Positions 20,698-28,184 of a stretch of 64,000 nt of DNA are shown piece by piece. The stretch lies in assembly GCF_002207865.1 (NCBI RefSeq), contig NZ_BDQM01000003.1, positions 158,914 to 222,913 on the forward strand, given 5' to 3'. Position numbers and translations under genes: made by a program. The notes beneath the pieces are model-generated. The model did not search any database. It had not been told where the DNA came from and worked only from the letters and a program-made list of their open reading frames with translations. Each line of letters begins with the position of its first letter. The stretch's first letter is position 1. This stretch comes from Colwellia marinimaniae. GTDB taxonomy: Bacteria; Pseudomonadota; Gammaproteobacteria; Enterobacterales; Alteromonadaceae.

Positions 20698-21020
20698 ATA
20701 ACTTTTTGCTGTAATGCCAAATTAAGGCGTCAAAAGGACTCATTGATTAACGTCAACTCCGTGCTTTTCCTTGTAATTGAGAACTACAACTGCAAGCCGT
20801 GTAACTCGCTAGTAAGCTATTTTTTCGTTATTTAAAAAGCAGAAATAAAGTTGAAAAATAATTTGATTTTTGCTGATGTGATTACACAAGCTTCAACATC
20901 AGGGATGATGTTGTAGAGCGTCCATGGATGGATTTACCGCGTCTTGTGGGTTCACTTAGCAATACTCAAATACATGAACCCCCTTTTATTTAAAATAATT
21001 AACAGCAGAAAATAATAAAA
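20698..21020 (+). other. gap between thiG and thiDE with two inverted repeats
   Basis: No gene is seen. CAACATCA-ggga-TGATGTTG (20894-20913) is a perfect hairpin. GGGTTCA (20948-20954) pairs with TGAACCC (20975-20981) and is followed by CCTTTTATTT, a weak terminator with a 20-nt loop. The length suggests that thiDE may have its own promoter or that transcription is attenuated here. Confidence 0.35.
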
Positions 21021-22640
21021 ATGACTATAAAGCCAAAACCAATAATCTGGACTATTTCTGGCAGTGACTGCTCTGGTGGTGCGGGTATAGCCGCCGATAT
21101 TAAAACCGGTCATGCTTTAGGGGTTGAAGTTTGTCATCTTATTACCGCTAATACCGTGCAAAATTCTCAGCAGCTGCTCTCGGTGAACGCTGTTTCTGTT
21201 GAAATATTACAGCAACAAGCGACACTACTTATTGATGACAAACCGCCGTCAGTGATCAAAATAGGCTTAGTGGCTAATGTTGAGCAAGTTCATTGGCTAG
21301 CTAAATTGCTTAAGCAATTTAAAGTCATCATGCCCAACTTAATCAGTGTTTATGATCCTGTTGGCCAAGCCAGTGTTGGTGGTAGTTTTAGCTGCCTTAG
21401 CCTAGAGCAACTTACTCCTTTATTGATGATAGTTGATGTCATCACCCCTAACTTGATGGAAGCAAAAATCTTAGCCCGTGTTGATAAGTTAGCTAAGCTA
21501 GCAGAGGCAAATGATGTCGAGGTGTTAGCAAAAAAAATCTATCAAGACTTTGCCATTAACAGCATCATTATTAAGGGTGGTCATAGCCATGCTGATGACA
21601 AACACGCCCGTGATTATTGTTATCATCAACTCAATCAACTCAGTGACGAGAAGCAAGACAACCAAGAAAAACTGCATCAAACAATTAGTTATCAACTGAA
21701 CTCACCACGATTAGCGACGCATTATAGTCATGGCGGCGGTTGTAGTTTTGCCAGCGCCTTAGCGAGTTTTCTTGCCCAAGGTTATCTAATGCGTGATGCC
21801 TTTATGCTAAGCAAAGCTTTTATTAACCAAGGTTTGGCGGCAACAGTACCAGTAAGTGCTAGTCAAAAACATCAATATTACGGCGCCTTTGAGCAACAAG
21901 CATGGCCGCTTAATGGCAGCGATAGGGCGCAACATTTCGCCGAAGTTGTTGATGACTTAAGTGGGCAATACCAAGAGTTACCAGCGTTTAGCTCACTTGA
22001 TTTGAACGGAGAAATACTCGGTCTTTATCCGGTTATTGACTCATTATATTGGTTAAAACGCTTGTTACCACTAGGTTTGAAAATCATTCAGTTACGGGTG
22101 AAGAACTTGACTGAAAACGAGTTAGAGCAAGTGATTATTGCGGCGGTAGCGTTAGCGAAAAACTATGGTACTCGCCTGTTTATCAATGATTATTGGCAAC
22201 TGGCGATAAAACATGGTGCTTATGGTGTCCATATTGGCCAAGAGGATTTAGCTGATGCTGACTTAGTTGCCATTCAACGGTCTGGCATACGTTTAGGTAT
22301 CAGCACTCATGGTTGTTATGAGTTTATATTAGCGCAACAATTACAGCCGTCTTATTTAGCCATAGGGGCAATTTTTCCGACCAAAACTAAAGACATGACT
22401 GGGCAAATCCAAGGGCTAGATAACTTAAGGCAAGTGTTAAGTTTGCGACCAGCAGAAAATGCTTGGCAGATCCCAGTGGTTGCCATTGGTGGTATTAATC
22501 TTGAACGGGCAATAGACGTAGTTGCCACTGGTGTCGAGAGCATTGCCGTAGTTACTGCGATCACTGAAGCGGAACAATCACACGGCATAACTCCAGAGCA
22601 AGCAGTAGCAGCATTTGAACAGATCATTGTTAAGGGGTAG
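21021..22640 (+). CDS. thiDE: fused HMP-P kinase and thiamine-phosphate synthase (ThiD-ThiE)
   Basis: This 539-residue bifunctional protein joins both halves of thiamine. The N-terminal ThiD domain (about 1-285) is a ribokinase-fold kinase with WTISGSDCSGGAGIAADIKT and THYSHGGGCSFASALASFLAQG, the latter replacing the usual GTGCT. The C-terminal ThiE domain (about 330-539) has the TIM-barrel motifs KIIQLRVKNLTENE, LFINDYWQLAIKHGAYGVHIGQEDL and PVVAIGGINLERA. The GGGC form of the kinase anion-hole motif is slightly unusual. It closes the thiamine gene group. Confidence 0.93.
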   Translation: MTIKPKPIIWTISGSDCSGGAGIAADIKTGHALGVEVCHLITANTVQNSQQLLSVNAVSVEILQQQATLLIDDKPPSVIKIGLVANVEQVHWLAKLLKQFKVIMPNLISVYDPVGQASVGGSFSCLSLEQLTPLLMIVDVITPNLMEAKILARVDKLAKLAEANDVEVLAKKIYQDFAINSIIIKGGHSHADDKHARDYCYHQLNQLSDEKQDNQEKLHQTISYQLNSPRLATHYSHGGGCSFASALASFLAQGYLMRDAFMLSKAFINQGLAATVPVSASQKHQYYGAFEQQAWPLNGSDRAQHFAEVVDDLSGQYQELPAFSSLDLNGEILGLYPVIDSLYWLKRLLPLGLKIIQLRVKNLTENELEQVIIAAVALAKNYGTRLFINDYWQLAIKHGAYGVHIGQEDLADADLVAIQRSGIRLGISTHGCYEFILAQQLQPSYLAIGAIFPTKTKDMTGQIQGLDNLRQVLSLRPAENAWQIPVVAIGGINLERAIDVVATGVESIAVVTAITEAEQSHGITPEQAVAAFEQIIVKG

Positions 22641-22770
22641 AACGTTGAGTTTACCCCGCACCCTAGCTTACTTGGGCATATTTATGCTTTAACAGTTTAT
22701 AAAGTACTATTGATAATTATTCGTATTTGCTATTATGGGGGCAATTCTAATTAATTAGCAGTATAAATAG

Positions 22771-23877
22771 ATGAATACCATCATATCTCTTCTCTGTCGT
22801 TTGACCGTGATTTTAGCGACTTTATTTTCATTTCAAGCCGTTGCTGTTGAGCGACTTTATTATGTCGCTGCCGACGAAATTGAATGGCAATATGCAGAAA
22901 AACATCATAATTTAATGATGGATATGCCGTTAATGCCAGAGCAGCAAGTATTTGTTAAAGCGAGTGAAAATACCATTGGTAGCAAGTATAAAAAAGCGCT
23001 TTATCGTGAATATACCGATGCTTCTTTTAGCCAGTTAAAAGCACGCCCAGCCAGTGAGCAGCATTTGGGTTTATTGGGACCATTGTTTCGTGCCGAAGTG
23101 GGCGATACCATCAAAGTCGTCTTTAAAAATAACGGCACCCGTCCGTATACCATTCATCCCCACGGCGTATTTTACGACAAGGCCAATGAAGGCTCTCCGA
23201 CCAACGACGGTACCTCGGGCAAGGATAATTTAGATGATCGAGTGATGCCAGGGCAAACTTATACGTATAACTGGCAAGTGCCAGAAACTGCAGGTCCAGG
23301 ACCAGCAGATACTAGCTCGGTAGTCTGGGTTTATCATTCTCATGTTAACAGCATCAGAGATTCTAATACCGGCTTGATTGGCGCTATTGTCATCACTGCT
23401 AAAGGCATGGCTAAGGCTGATGGCTCACCTAAAGATGTTGACCGTGAGTTTATCAATCTATATACAGTGATGAATGAAAATGAAAGCTGGTTTTTAGCCG
23501 ATAATATCAAAAATTACCTGACCGCTCCGGCCAGCGATGACATTACTGAGGATGAAGATTTTGTTGAAGGTAACCTGATGCATATGATTAACGGTTACCT
23601 GTTTGCGAACTTACCTGGTTTAACCATGGTTGAGGGTGAAAAAGTGCGTTGGCATTTAATTGCCTTAGGCACAGAAGTTGATTTACATACCCCGCATTGG
23701 CATGGTCATACCGGTTTGATCAATGGCCATAGAACTGATGTGGTGGAATTATTGCCAGCGTCGATGAAAACCTTAGATATGACGGTTAATAATCCGGGCA
23801 TTTGGATGTATCACTGTCATGTTAATGATCATATCGCTGCCGGTATGACGGCACTTTATCAAGTGTTGGCAAAATAA
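22771..23877 (+). CDS. secreted multicopper oxidase, ceruloplasmin/hephaestin-like
   Basis: This 368-residue exported protein (signal peptide ending FQAVAV) contains two cupredoxin domains. Trinuclear-site motifs are HPHG (in PYTIHPHGVFY), HSH (WVYHSHV), and the late HTPHWHGHT and HCH, with the type 1 copper site as HCHVNDHIAAGM (Cys-His...His...Met). The wording of motifs (ADEIEWQYA, LGLLGPLFRAEVGDTIKVVFKN, VYHSHVNSIRDSNTGLIGAI) recalls ceruloplasmin and hephaestin domain pairs rather than bacterial CueO. It probably oxidises metals or phenols in the periplasm; ferroxidase activity is inference. It stands alone after the thi group. Confidence 0.85.
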   Translation: MNTIISLLCRLTVILATLFSFQAVAVERLYYVAADEIEWQYAEKHHNLMMDMPLMPEQQVFVKASENTIGSKYKKALYREYTDASFSQLKARPASEQHLGLLGPLFRAEVGDTIKVVFKNNGTRPYTIHPHGVFYDKANEGSPTNDGTSGKDNLDDRVMPGQTYTYNWQVPETAGPGPADTSSVVWVYHSHVNSIRDSNTGLIGAIVITAKGMAKADGSPKDVDREFINLYTVMNENESWFLADNIKNYLTAPASDDITEDEDFVEGNLMHMINGYLFANLPGLTMVEGEKVRWHLIALGTEVDLHTPHWHGHTGLINGHRTDVVELLPASMKTLDMTVNNPGIWMYHCHVNDHIAAGMTALYQVLAK

Positions 23878-24034
23878 CAGGTATTATATAACTAGTGGGG
23901 CAGCAGCGATTTTTTATTGCTACCGTCCTACTTACCGTGAGCTACTACTGGCTAACATACGCATAGTGCTTTGTGAAAAACTGAGTGAGAAAAATATTAA
24001 ATGACAGCTTTGCTCTATAACTAGCTTATTGCGA

Positions 24035-24127
24035 GTAACAGGAGTAAATAGTATTACTGTAGTTACTGCGATAACTGAATCCGAAAACTCACCAAAAGGT
24101 ATTTTTTTTGATGCTTGCTCAATCTAA
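24035..24127 (+). pseudogene. C-terminal remnant of a second thiE-like gene
   Basis: The plus strand reads VTGVNSITVVTAITESENSP then KGIFFDACSI and a stop at 24127. This aligns with the ThiE end of the thiDE gene in this window (ATGVESIAVVTAITEAEQSHG). The two differ at many positions, so it is either a diverged partial duplication or the tail of a lost paralogue. No start or upstream domain remains. It occupies part of the otherwise empty gap 23878-24203. Confidence 0.6.
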
Positions 24128-24203
24128 GTAGAGTGGTTAAATTTGCTACGTAAGCAAAAAAGCACCTGACAAATGGCAGATGCTTAAAAGGACCGGAAAA
24201 TAT

Positions 24204-24869
24204 TTAAGCGTTATTTTTTAATTTTCGTGATGCTAAACCCATAAGGCTTAATGCAAAAATAGCAAGTGTAGTTGGTTCAGGTATATCTGTTACTGAATTT
24301 GATGCCGGTGCTATAACTGCACTTACACCAAAATCCCATGGATGTCCCTGAATATCAAAGGCCCATGCTCCATCTTGTCCAAAGTGAATATCCATATTAG
24401 ATGGGTAAGCATTTAAACCTTGTTGATATTCGTAATATGTTGTGCCGGATTTTTCCCATATAGTGTGGGAAAAGTCTAGCTCAAAGCTAGATTGATCAGC
24501 AGCTATCGAGCCTGAAACAGCAAAAATACCAGATTCCAAAATACTATTACTAGCCGCAGTATTGTTATTATTAAATAATGTAAAGGCGTCTATATGAATA
24601 GATGGACCATCGTAAGAGAATGATACAAGGTTGTTATTGTCTATAATAAACGCTTCCCCTGGGGTATAACCATTTATTACAATAGAGCCAGACACTTCGA
24701 TATTTTGAGTTGGATCAGTTAGGCCCATCGTTGAATTACAATCACCACAAATTGCAGTCCAAGTAAAAGTGAAATCAGTGTCACTAGGTAGGATGTTTGC
24801 ATGTGCTGCCTGAGATAACGATGCAATAACTAGAGCACTTTTTAGTAGGTTAGAAAAAGCTTTGTTCAT
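24204..24869 (-). CDS. PEP-CTERM sorting-signal protein
   Basis: A 221-residue exported protein with a signal peptide (MNKAFSNLLKSALVIASLSQ...AHA) and a C-terminal PEP-CTERM tripartite signal: DIPEPTTLAIFALSLMGLAS then RKLKNNA (PEP motif, hydrophobic helix, basic tail). Such proteins are processed by an exosortase and linked to exopolysaccharide or surface display. The body is Ser/Asn/Asp-rich beta-type sequence with one close cysteine pair (CGDC near residue 40) and no recognised catalytic domain. A -24/-12 promoter and a 5' hairpin lie upstream. Confidence 0.85.
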   Translation of the reverse strand: MNKAFSNLLKSALVIASLSQAAHANILPSDTDFTFTWTAICGDCNSTMGLTDPTQNIEVSGSIVINGYTPGEAFIIDNNNLVSFSYDGPSIHIDAFTLFNNNNTAASNSILESGIFAVSGSIAADQSSFELDFSHTIWEKSGTTYYEYQQGLNAYPSNMDIHFGQDGAWAFDIQGHPWDFGVSAVIAPASNSVTDIPEPTTLAIFALSLMGLASRKLKNNA

Positions 24870-24895
24870 TTATATATATCCTTATTAATAAAAAT

Positions 24896-24920
24896 AATGG
24901 CATTAAATTATAATGCCATT
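24896..24920 (-). other. perfect 10-bp-arm hairpin at predicted 5' end of the PEP-CTERM mRNA
   Basis: AATGGCATTA (24896-24905) pairs exactly with TAATGCCATT (24911-24920) around a 5-nt loop. Its outer edge lies at the start point predicted from the -24/-12 promoter, so the transcript should begin with this stem. It may stabilise the message, or be an operator in DNA form. Confidence 0.5.
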
Positions 24921-24930
24921 GAGCTTGTAA

Positions 24931-24947
24931 AGCAAAAAACGTACCAA
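24931..24947 (-). promoter_or_regulatory. sigma-54 (RpoN) promoter of the PEP-CTERM gene
   Basis: On the minus strand TTGGTACG-TTTTT-TTGCT gives GG at 24945-24944 and GC at 24933-24932 with exactly 10 nt between, as required for sigma-54. The predicted transcription start is about 24920, some 50 nt before the ATG. The same TGGTACG-N5-TGC pattern precedes the second PEP-CTERM gene. Exosortase systems in several proteobacteria use the PrsK/PrsR sigma-54 activator pair, which makes this reading sensible. Confidence 0.75.
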
Positions 24948-25208
24948 GTGTTTCGTTGTGTGCTGTGTACTACTGGAATTGGCTATTTAACAGAGATATC
25001 CAAATTAATAACGAATACTTTTATAGGTGTTGTAAAAAATCATGACACCTTTTTTATATAATTGATAAAGTTGAATAGCATAGGTAGGGCCTTGCTTCTC
25101 ATTATCAATAAAGGCATTCATTATGGGGTGAAAACAATGGAACTACTGAAACATAAAGTTGCTATGAAATATCATCTGAATAGACAGTAATAAATATTAA
25201 GGATAATA

Positions 25209-25667
25209 ATGAAGTTTTTAGAGAACAAGATACCACCACCATTAGTTGCACTATTAATTGCTGTGGCTATGTGGGGCTTAAGCAATTTTACAGCTACTGT
25301 AGCGCTACCTGCTACAGTATATTCGATGGTTACGGGCTTTGTTCTCGCAGGCGTATTCTTTGCTTTATCTGGTGCAATATCTTTTCGATTAGCTAAAACA
25401 ACGGTAAATCCGCTCAAGCCTGATACCGCCAGTTCACTGGTTACTTCGGGTGTTTATCAATTTACTCGTAATCCCATGTATGTGGGTTTTGTTGCATTAT
25501 TATTTGTTTGGGCTAGTCATTTAGGATCAGCTTGGGGCATAGCGTTAATTGCCTTGTATATCGTTTACATTCAACGCTTTCAAATTGTGCCTGAAGAAAG
25601 AGCGCTTGTGGCGATATTTAAAGTAGAATTTTCTGACTATAAAGCAAAGGTTAGTCCGTGGTTATAA
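25209..25667 (+). CDS. isoprenylcysteine carboxyl methyltransferase-like membrane protein
   Basis: This 152-residue membrane protein belongs to the ICMT/phospholipid-methyltransferase-like superfamily. The signature is in the C-terminal half: LVTSGVYQFTRNPMYVGFVALLFVWAS (in parts GVYQFTRNPMYVG), followed by a helix and the conserved PEERALVAIFKVEFSDYKAKVSPWL. Bacterial members methylate unknown small molecules or lipids using SAM. It has its own upstream region with GGATAA before the ATG. It converges on the carbonic anhydrase-like gene. Confidence 0.8.
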   Translation: MKFLENKIPPPLVALLIAVAMWGLSNFTATVALPATVYSMVTGFVLAGVFFALSGAISFRLAKTTVNPLKPDTASSLVTSGVYQFTRNPMYVGFVALLFVWASHLGSAWGIALIALYIVYIQRFQIVPEERALVAIFKVEFSDYKAKVSPWL

Positions 25668-25733
25668 TGACTACATGTAACGAATTTAGGGCTATAATTT
25701 AGTAAATAAACTTCCTTATTAATAGCAAAAAAA

Positions 25734-25761
25734 AGGGGAAGTGCATCACTGCAATTCCCCT
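25734..25761 (-). terminator. terminator of the carbonic anhydrase-like gene
   Basis: AGGGGAAGTGCA pairs with TGCAATTCCCCT (one mismatch) around TCAC. On the minus strand the stem is followed by eight T residues. It serves the minus-strand gene ending at 25791 and may also slow transcripts from the plus-strand gene. Confidence 0.75.
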
Positions 25762-25790
25762 ATAATAGAAAATATAATAACTTCCTTATT

Positions 25791-26642
25791 CTACATTGCC
25801 GATAATAACTTAGTATTGGTCACTAGGTTTCTTACACCATGAGCGTGATCTTCATTAAAGGCATTACCTTCACACCACTTGCCAACGGTGGCAATGTTAA
25901 CCTTGGCAACTTGTGGGCGTACGCTCCAAGAAACTTGTAACGGTGAACCTTTTTCGTTGTAGCCAGGACCCGTAGTTGAACCCGCATATTGAATGGCACT
26001 ACCGGTATTGTTTGGAATATTAAATGCTTGTTGATAGCCATTTTTAGCACCATGTTTAGTGAGTTTGCTAAAATCTAAAGCATTTTTATCATTCACCAAT
26101 ACATATACTTGCGTTTCTACGCGTAATTGTGGGTTCATGATTGATTCACTTAAACAAGCACCTAATGTTGGCCCAGGCATTACTTGCGCGCTTGAATGCA
26201 CGTAATGAACTTCAATGGTATCACCTGAATATAAGCCGCCATGTTTACTTGGACAAACTTTACTTTTATAAGTACTGCTTTCTTTTGCTGTTAGCTTACC
26301 AGTGTAAACGAAACCGCTTTGAAAACCGTGACCATCACCATTACCCGCGTATTTAGCAAACTCACCCCCTTTATGCTCAGCATTTTTATGGAAGTGAATA
26401 TTACATAAATTCATAGCAGTATAAGCGGGGGCAGTAGTAAACGCGCGAGCATTACTACCCTTGATGGTATCGATATCTCGTGGAGATTGTGGGCCAAAGC
26501 CTTTACCGTCAGTATTTTTCTCAAGCATGGCGCGTTGCTTTTTAATGACGCTGTCGGCAACGTTGTCATGGCCACTACCAGCACAAGCTATTAGTGGTAT
26601 TAAGGTTGTGGCGATAGCCAGTGCAATAATATTTGTTTTCAT
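25791..26642 (-). CDS. probable delta-class carbonic anhydrase, exported
   Basis: This 283-residue protein has a lipoprotein-like or Sec signal (LIPLIACAGSG, where LIAC could be a lipobox). The body carries NLCNIHFHKNAEHKGGEFAKY, FQSGFVYTG, DTIEVHYVHSSAQVMPGPTLGACLS, RVETQVYVLVND and VSWSVRPQVAKVNIATVGKWCE. I recognise this pattern as the bacterial proteins annotated as delta-class carbonic anhydrase, related to a diatom enzyme. If so, it hydrates CO2 in the periplasm; the HFH and HYVH clusters are candidate zinc ligands (inference). It is transcribed alone with its own terminator. Confidence 0.65.
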   Translation of the reverse strand: MKTNIIALAIATTLIPLIACAGSGHDNVADSVIKKQRAMLEKNTDGKGFGPQSPRDIDTIKGSNARAFTTAPAYTAMNLCNIHFHKNAEHKGGEFAKYAGNGDGHGFQSGFVYTGKLTAKESSTYKSKVCPSKHGGLYSGDTIEVHYVHSSAQVMPGPTLGACLSESIMNPQLRVETQVYVLVNDKNALDFSKLTKHGAKNGYQQAFNIPNNTGSAIQYAGSTTGPGYNEKGSPLQVSWSVRPQVAKVNIATVGKWCEGNAFNEDHAHGVRNLVTNTKLLSAM

Positions 26643-27147
26643 GTCTTCCCTTAAGATTGTTGATTAACAGGTTACTTACGACGAATAGTACTACTGGAGT
26701 ATTTTCCTACGCGCTAAAGTCAGCAGAGGAGTAGTTTTACGGATTATTGTATGAAAACAAAACTATTCTTCGTTTTTATTATATAGCTGGTAAATAACAA
26801 AATCACAAGTCATTTCCTTTAGTAAATTATCCAGATAAACAATGTTACGCTTTGTTTTTACTTGCTTTTCATCATAAGTTTCCCACTGACTATGCTACAG
26901 TAAAACTGGATACTAGACACTAGCACAAGCCAAGCATACCCTGCCTAACGTGTTAAAATTTGTAACCGACTTTTTGATGGCTGTAAGGCTACTGCTCAAA
27001 AGTAGTTAATGCCTTTCGTGATGTTAGCTCGGGTTTGTGCCCCGACAATAGCCAGCTATAATTTTAATTACATCGAGTGCCCAGCATTGAGTTATAGCAT
27101 TGCTCTATAACCGTGATAATGTCTGGCAATTAAGCGGAAGTATTATT
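26643..27147. other. intergenic gap with a possible gene remnant
   Basis: Mostly unassigned. On the minus strand 26763-26894 is an open stretch of about 44 codons between stops (starting HSQWETYDEKQ and ending LYNKNEE). It has coding-like composition but no start codon before an internal Met, so it may be the tail of a lost gene. I do not recognise it. Confidence 0.25.
27091..27111. promoter_or_regulatory. candidate operator of the AbrB-like gene
   Basis: GTTATAG-cattgct-CTATAAC is an exact 7-bp inverted repeat ending 36 nt upstream of the AbrB-like start. It is well placed for autoregulation; this is inference from position. Confidence 0.4.
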
Positions 27148-27354
27148 ATGATTGAACTAAAAATACAAAGAGTTGGCGCTAGTTTGGGGGTTGAACTTCC
27201 TTATGAAGTGTTAAAACAGTTACAGACCAGTGAAGGGGAAAGTATCTTTTTGGAAAATATGTTTGATGGCAGTTATAGCCTGACTAAACATAATGAGAAG
27301 TCTGCTGAGCAAATGATGTTAATTGACGGTCAAATGCATGAGGAAGACTCCTGA
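27148..27354 (+). CDS. AbrB/MazE-like small DNA-binding protein
   Basis: A 68-residue protein whose N-terminal half (MIELKIQRVGASLGVELPYE then VLKQLQTSEGESIFLEN) fits the SpoVT/AbrB swapped-hairpin fold of MazE-type antitoxins: a short strand, V-G-xSLGV, P-E-L spacing, G-E-x-I-F. The acidic tail (LIDGQMHEEDS) resembles antitoxin C-termini. The start at 27148 with GGAAG 8 nt upstream is better than the upstream frame extension to 27100. No toxin-like gene follows; the next gene is a lipoate-ligase relative 44 nt on. It could be an orphan antitoxin or a plain regulator. Confidence 0.6.
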   Translation: MIELKIQRVGASLGVELPYEVLKQLQTSEGESIFLENMFDGSYSLTKHNEKSAEQMMLIDGQMHEEDS

Positions 27355-27398
27355 AGATATCCGGTTAAATATGAAGAGCAATACCAGAAGAAGTAAAT

Positions 27399-28106
27399 AT
27401 GAGTCCTAATAAGCTGCTACGCTATCAACAAATTTCAGTTGCTAATGTTTTTGATAAAGAAACACAGCTTATAAAACAAATACAAGCTGGCGAACTTAAG
27501 CAGTGCTTAATGTTATGGCAAGCTAAGCAAGCTACCTTGGTGTTACCTGCCGGAAAAAAATGGCCTGAATCTGATGCGCTTAAAACGGAATTATTAGCCG
27601 ATAAATGGCTTTTGCATGCGCGTAAAACCGGCGGTGCACCTGTGCCGCAATGCCCAGGTGTGATTAACCTATCGCACCTTTATCTGTGGTCAAGTGATAC
27701 GCCGTATTCGATCCCCCAAGCCTATGAAAACTTATGTACAGTTTTACAAGGTTTTTTCCAGCAATTTAACCTAGTAAGCCATACCCATGCTACTGAGTTT
27801 TCCTACTGTGATGGCGATTACAATATGAATATTAACGGTAAAAAAATTGTTGGCACCGCGCAGCGGGTTATCTTGAAAAAAGGCGGTGGCAAGATAGTGT
27901 TAGCGCAAGCCTTTATTCTTATTGATGTGTTATTAGATGAGATCATCAAGCCAGTTAACTTGTGTTATCAACTATCTGCTAAAACAGAGCGAGTAAAAGC
28001 GCAGGTTCATACCACGCTTTTTGAACAGATTACGGGGCGACCGACAATAGATAAATTATATCAGCAGCTTACGCAAGCTTTTGTCGATAGTGCTTTATAT
28101 CGATAA
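27399..28106 (+). CDS. lipoate-protein ligase A-like (BPL/LplA/LipB superfamily)
   Basis: This 235-residue protein contains the superfamily core: LHARKTGGAPVPQCPGVINLSHLY (equivalent of RxxGGGxVxH), FSYCDGDYNMNINGKKIVGTAQRV (equivalent of GxNDLxxxGxKIxGxAQ) and GKIVLAQAFILIDV. Members transfer lipoate or octanoate, or act as truncated relatives of unknown substrate. The usual RRxSGGGAVYHD is here KTGGAPVPQ, so activity differs from classical LplA or is unproven. It follows the AbrB-like gene by 44 nt. Confidence 0.75.
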   Translation: MSPNKLLRYQQISVANVFDKETQLIKQIQAGELKQCLMLWQAKQATLVLPAGKKWPESDALKTELLADKWLLHARKTGGAPVPQCPGVINLSHLYLWSSDTPYSIPQAYENLCTVLQGFFQQFNLVSHTHATEFSYCDGDYNMNINGKKIVGTAQRVILKKGGGKIVLAQAFILIDVLLDEIIKPVNLCYQLSAKTERVKAQVHTTLFEQITGRPTIDKLYQQLTQAFVDSALYR

Positions 28107-28184
28107 AACCGTCAGGTTAATTAGCTTTATGCTGTGCTAAGTGCCATTTTTTAGCTGTAAATAAAGCTCGGTAAAGTTAACGCG

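Noticed and set aside
22706..22724. Fur box before the multicopper oxidase
   Set aside because: GATAATTATTCGTATTTGC matches only about 12 of 19 consensus positions and may be chance in AT-rich DNA.
27148..28106. Classical toxin-antitoxin pair
   Set aside because: The gene after the AbrB/MazE-like protein is a lipoate-ligase relative, not a MazF, VapC or PIN-type toxin.
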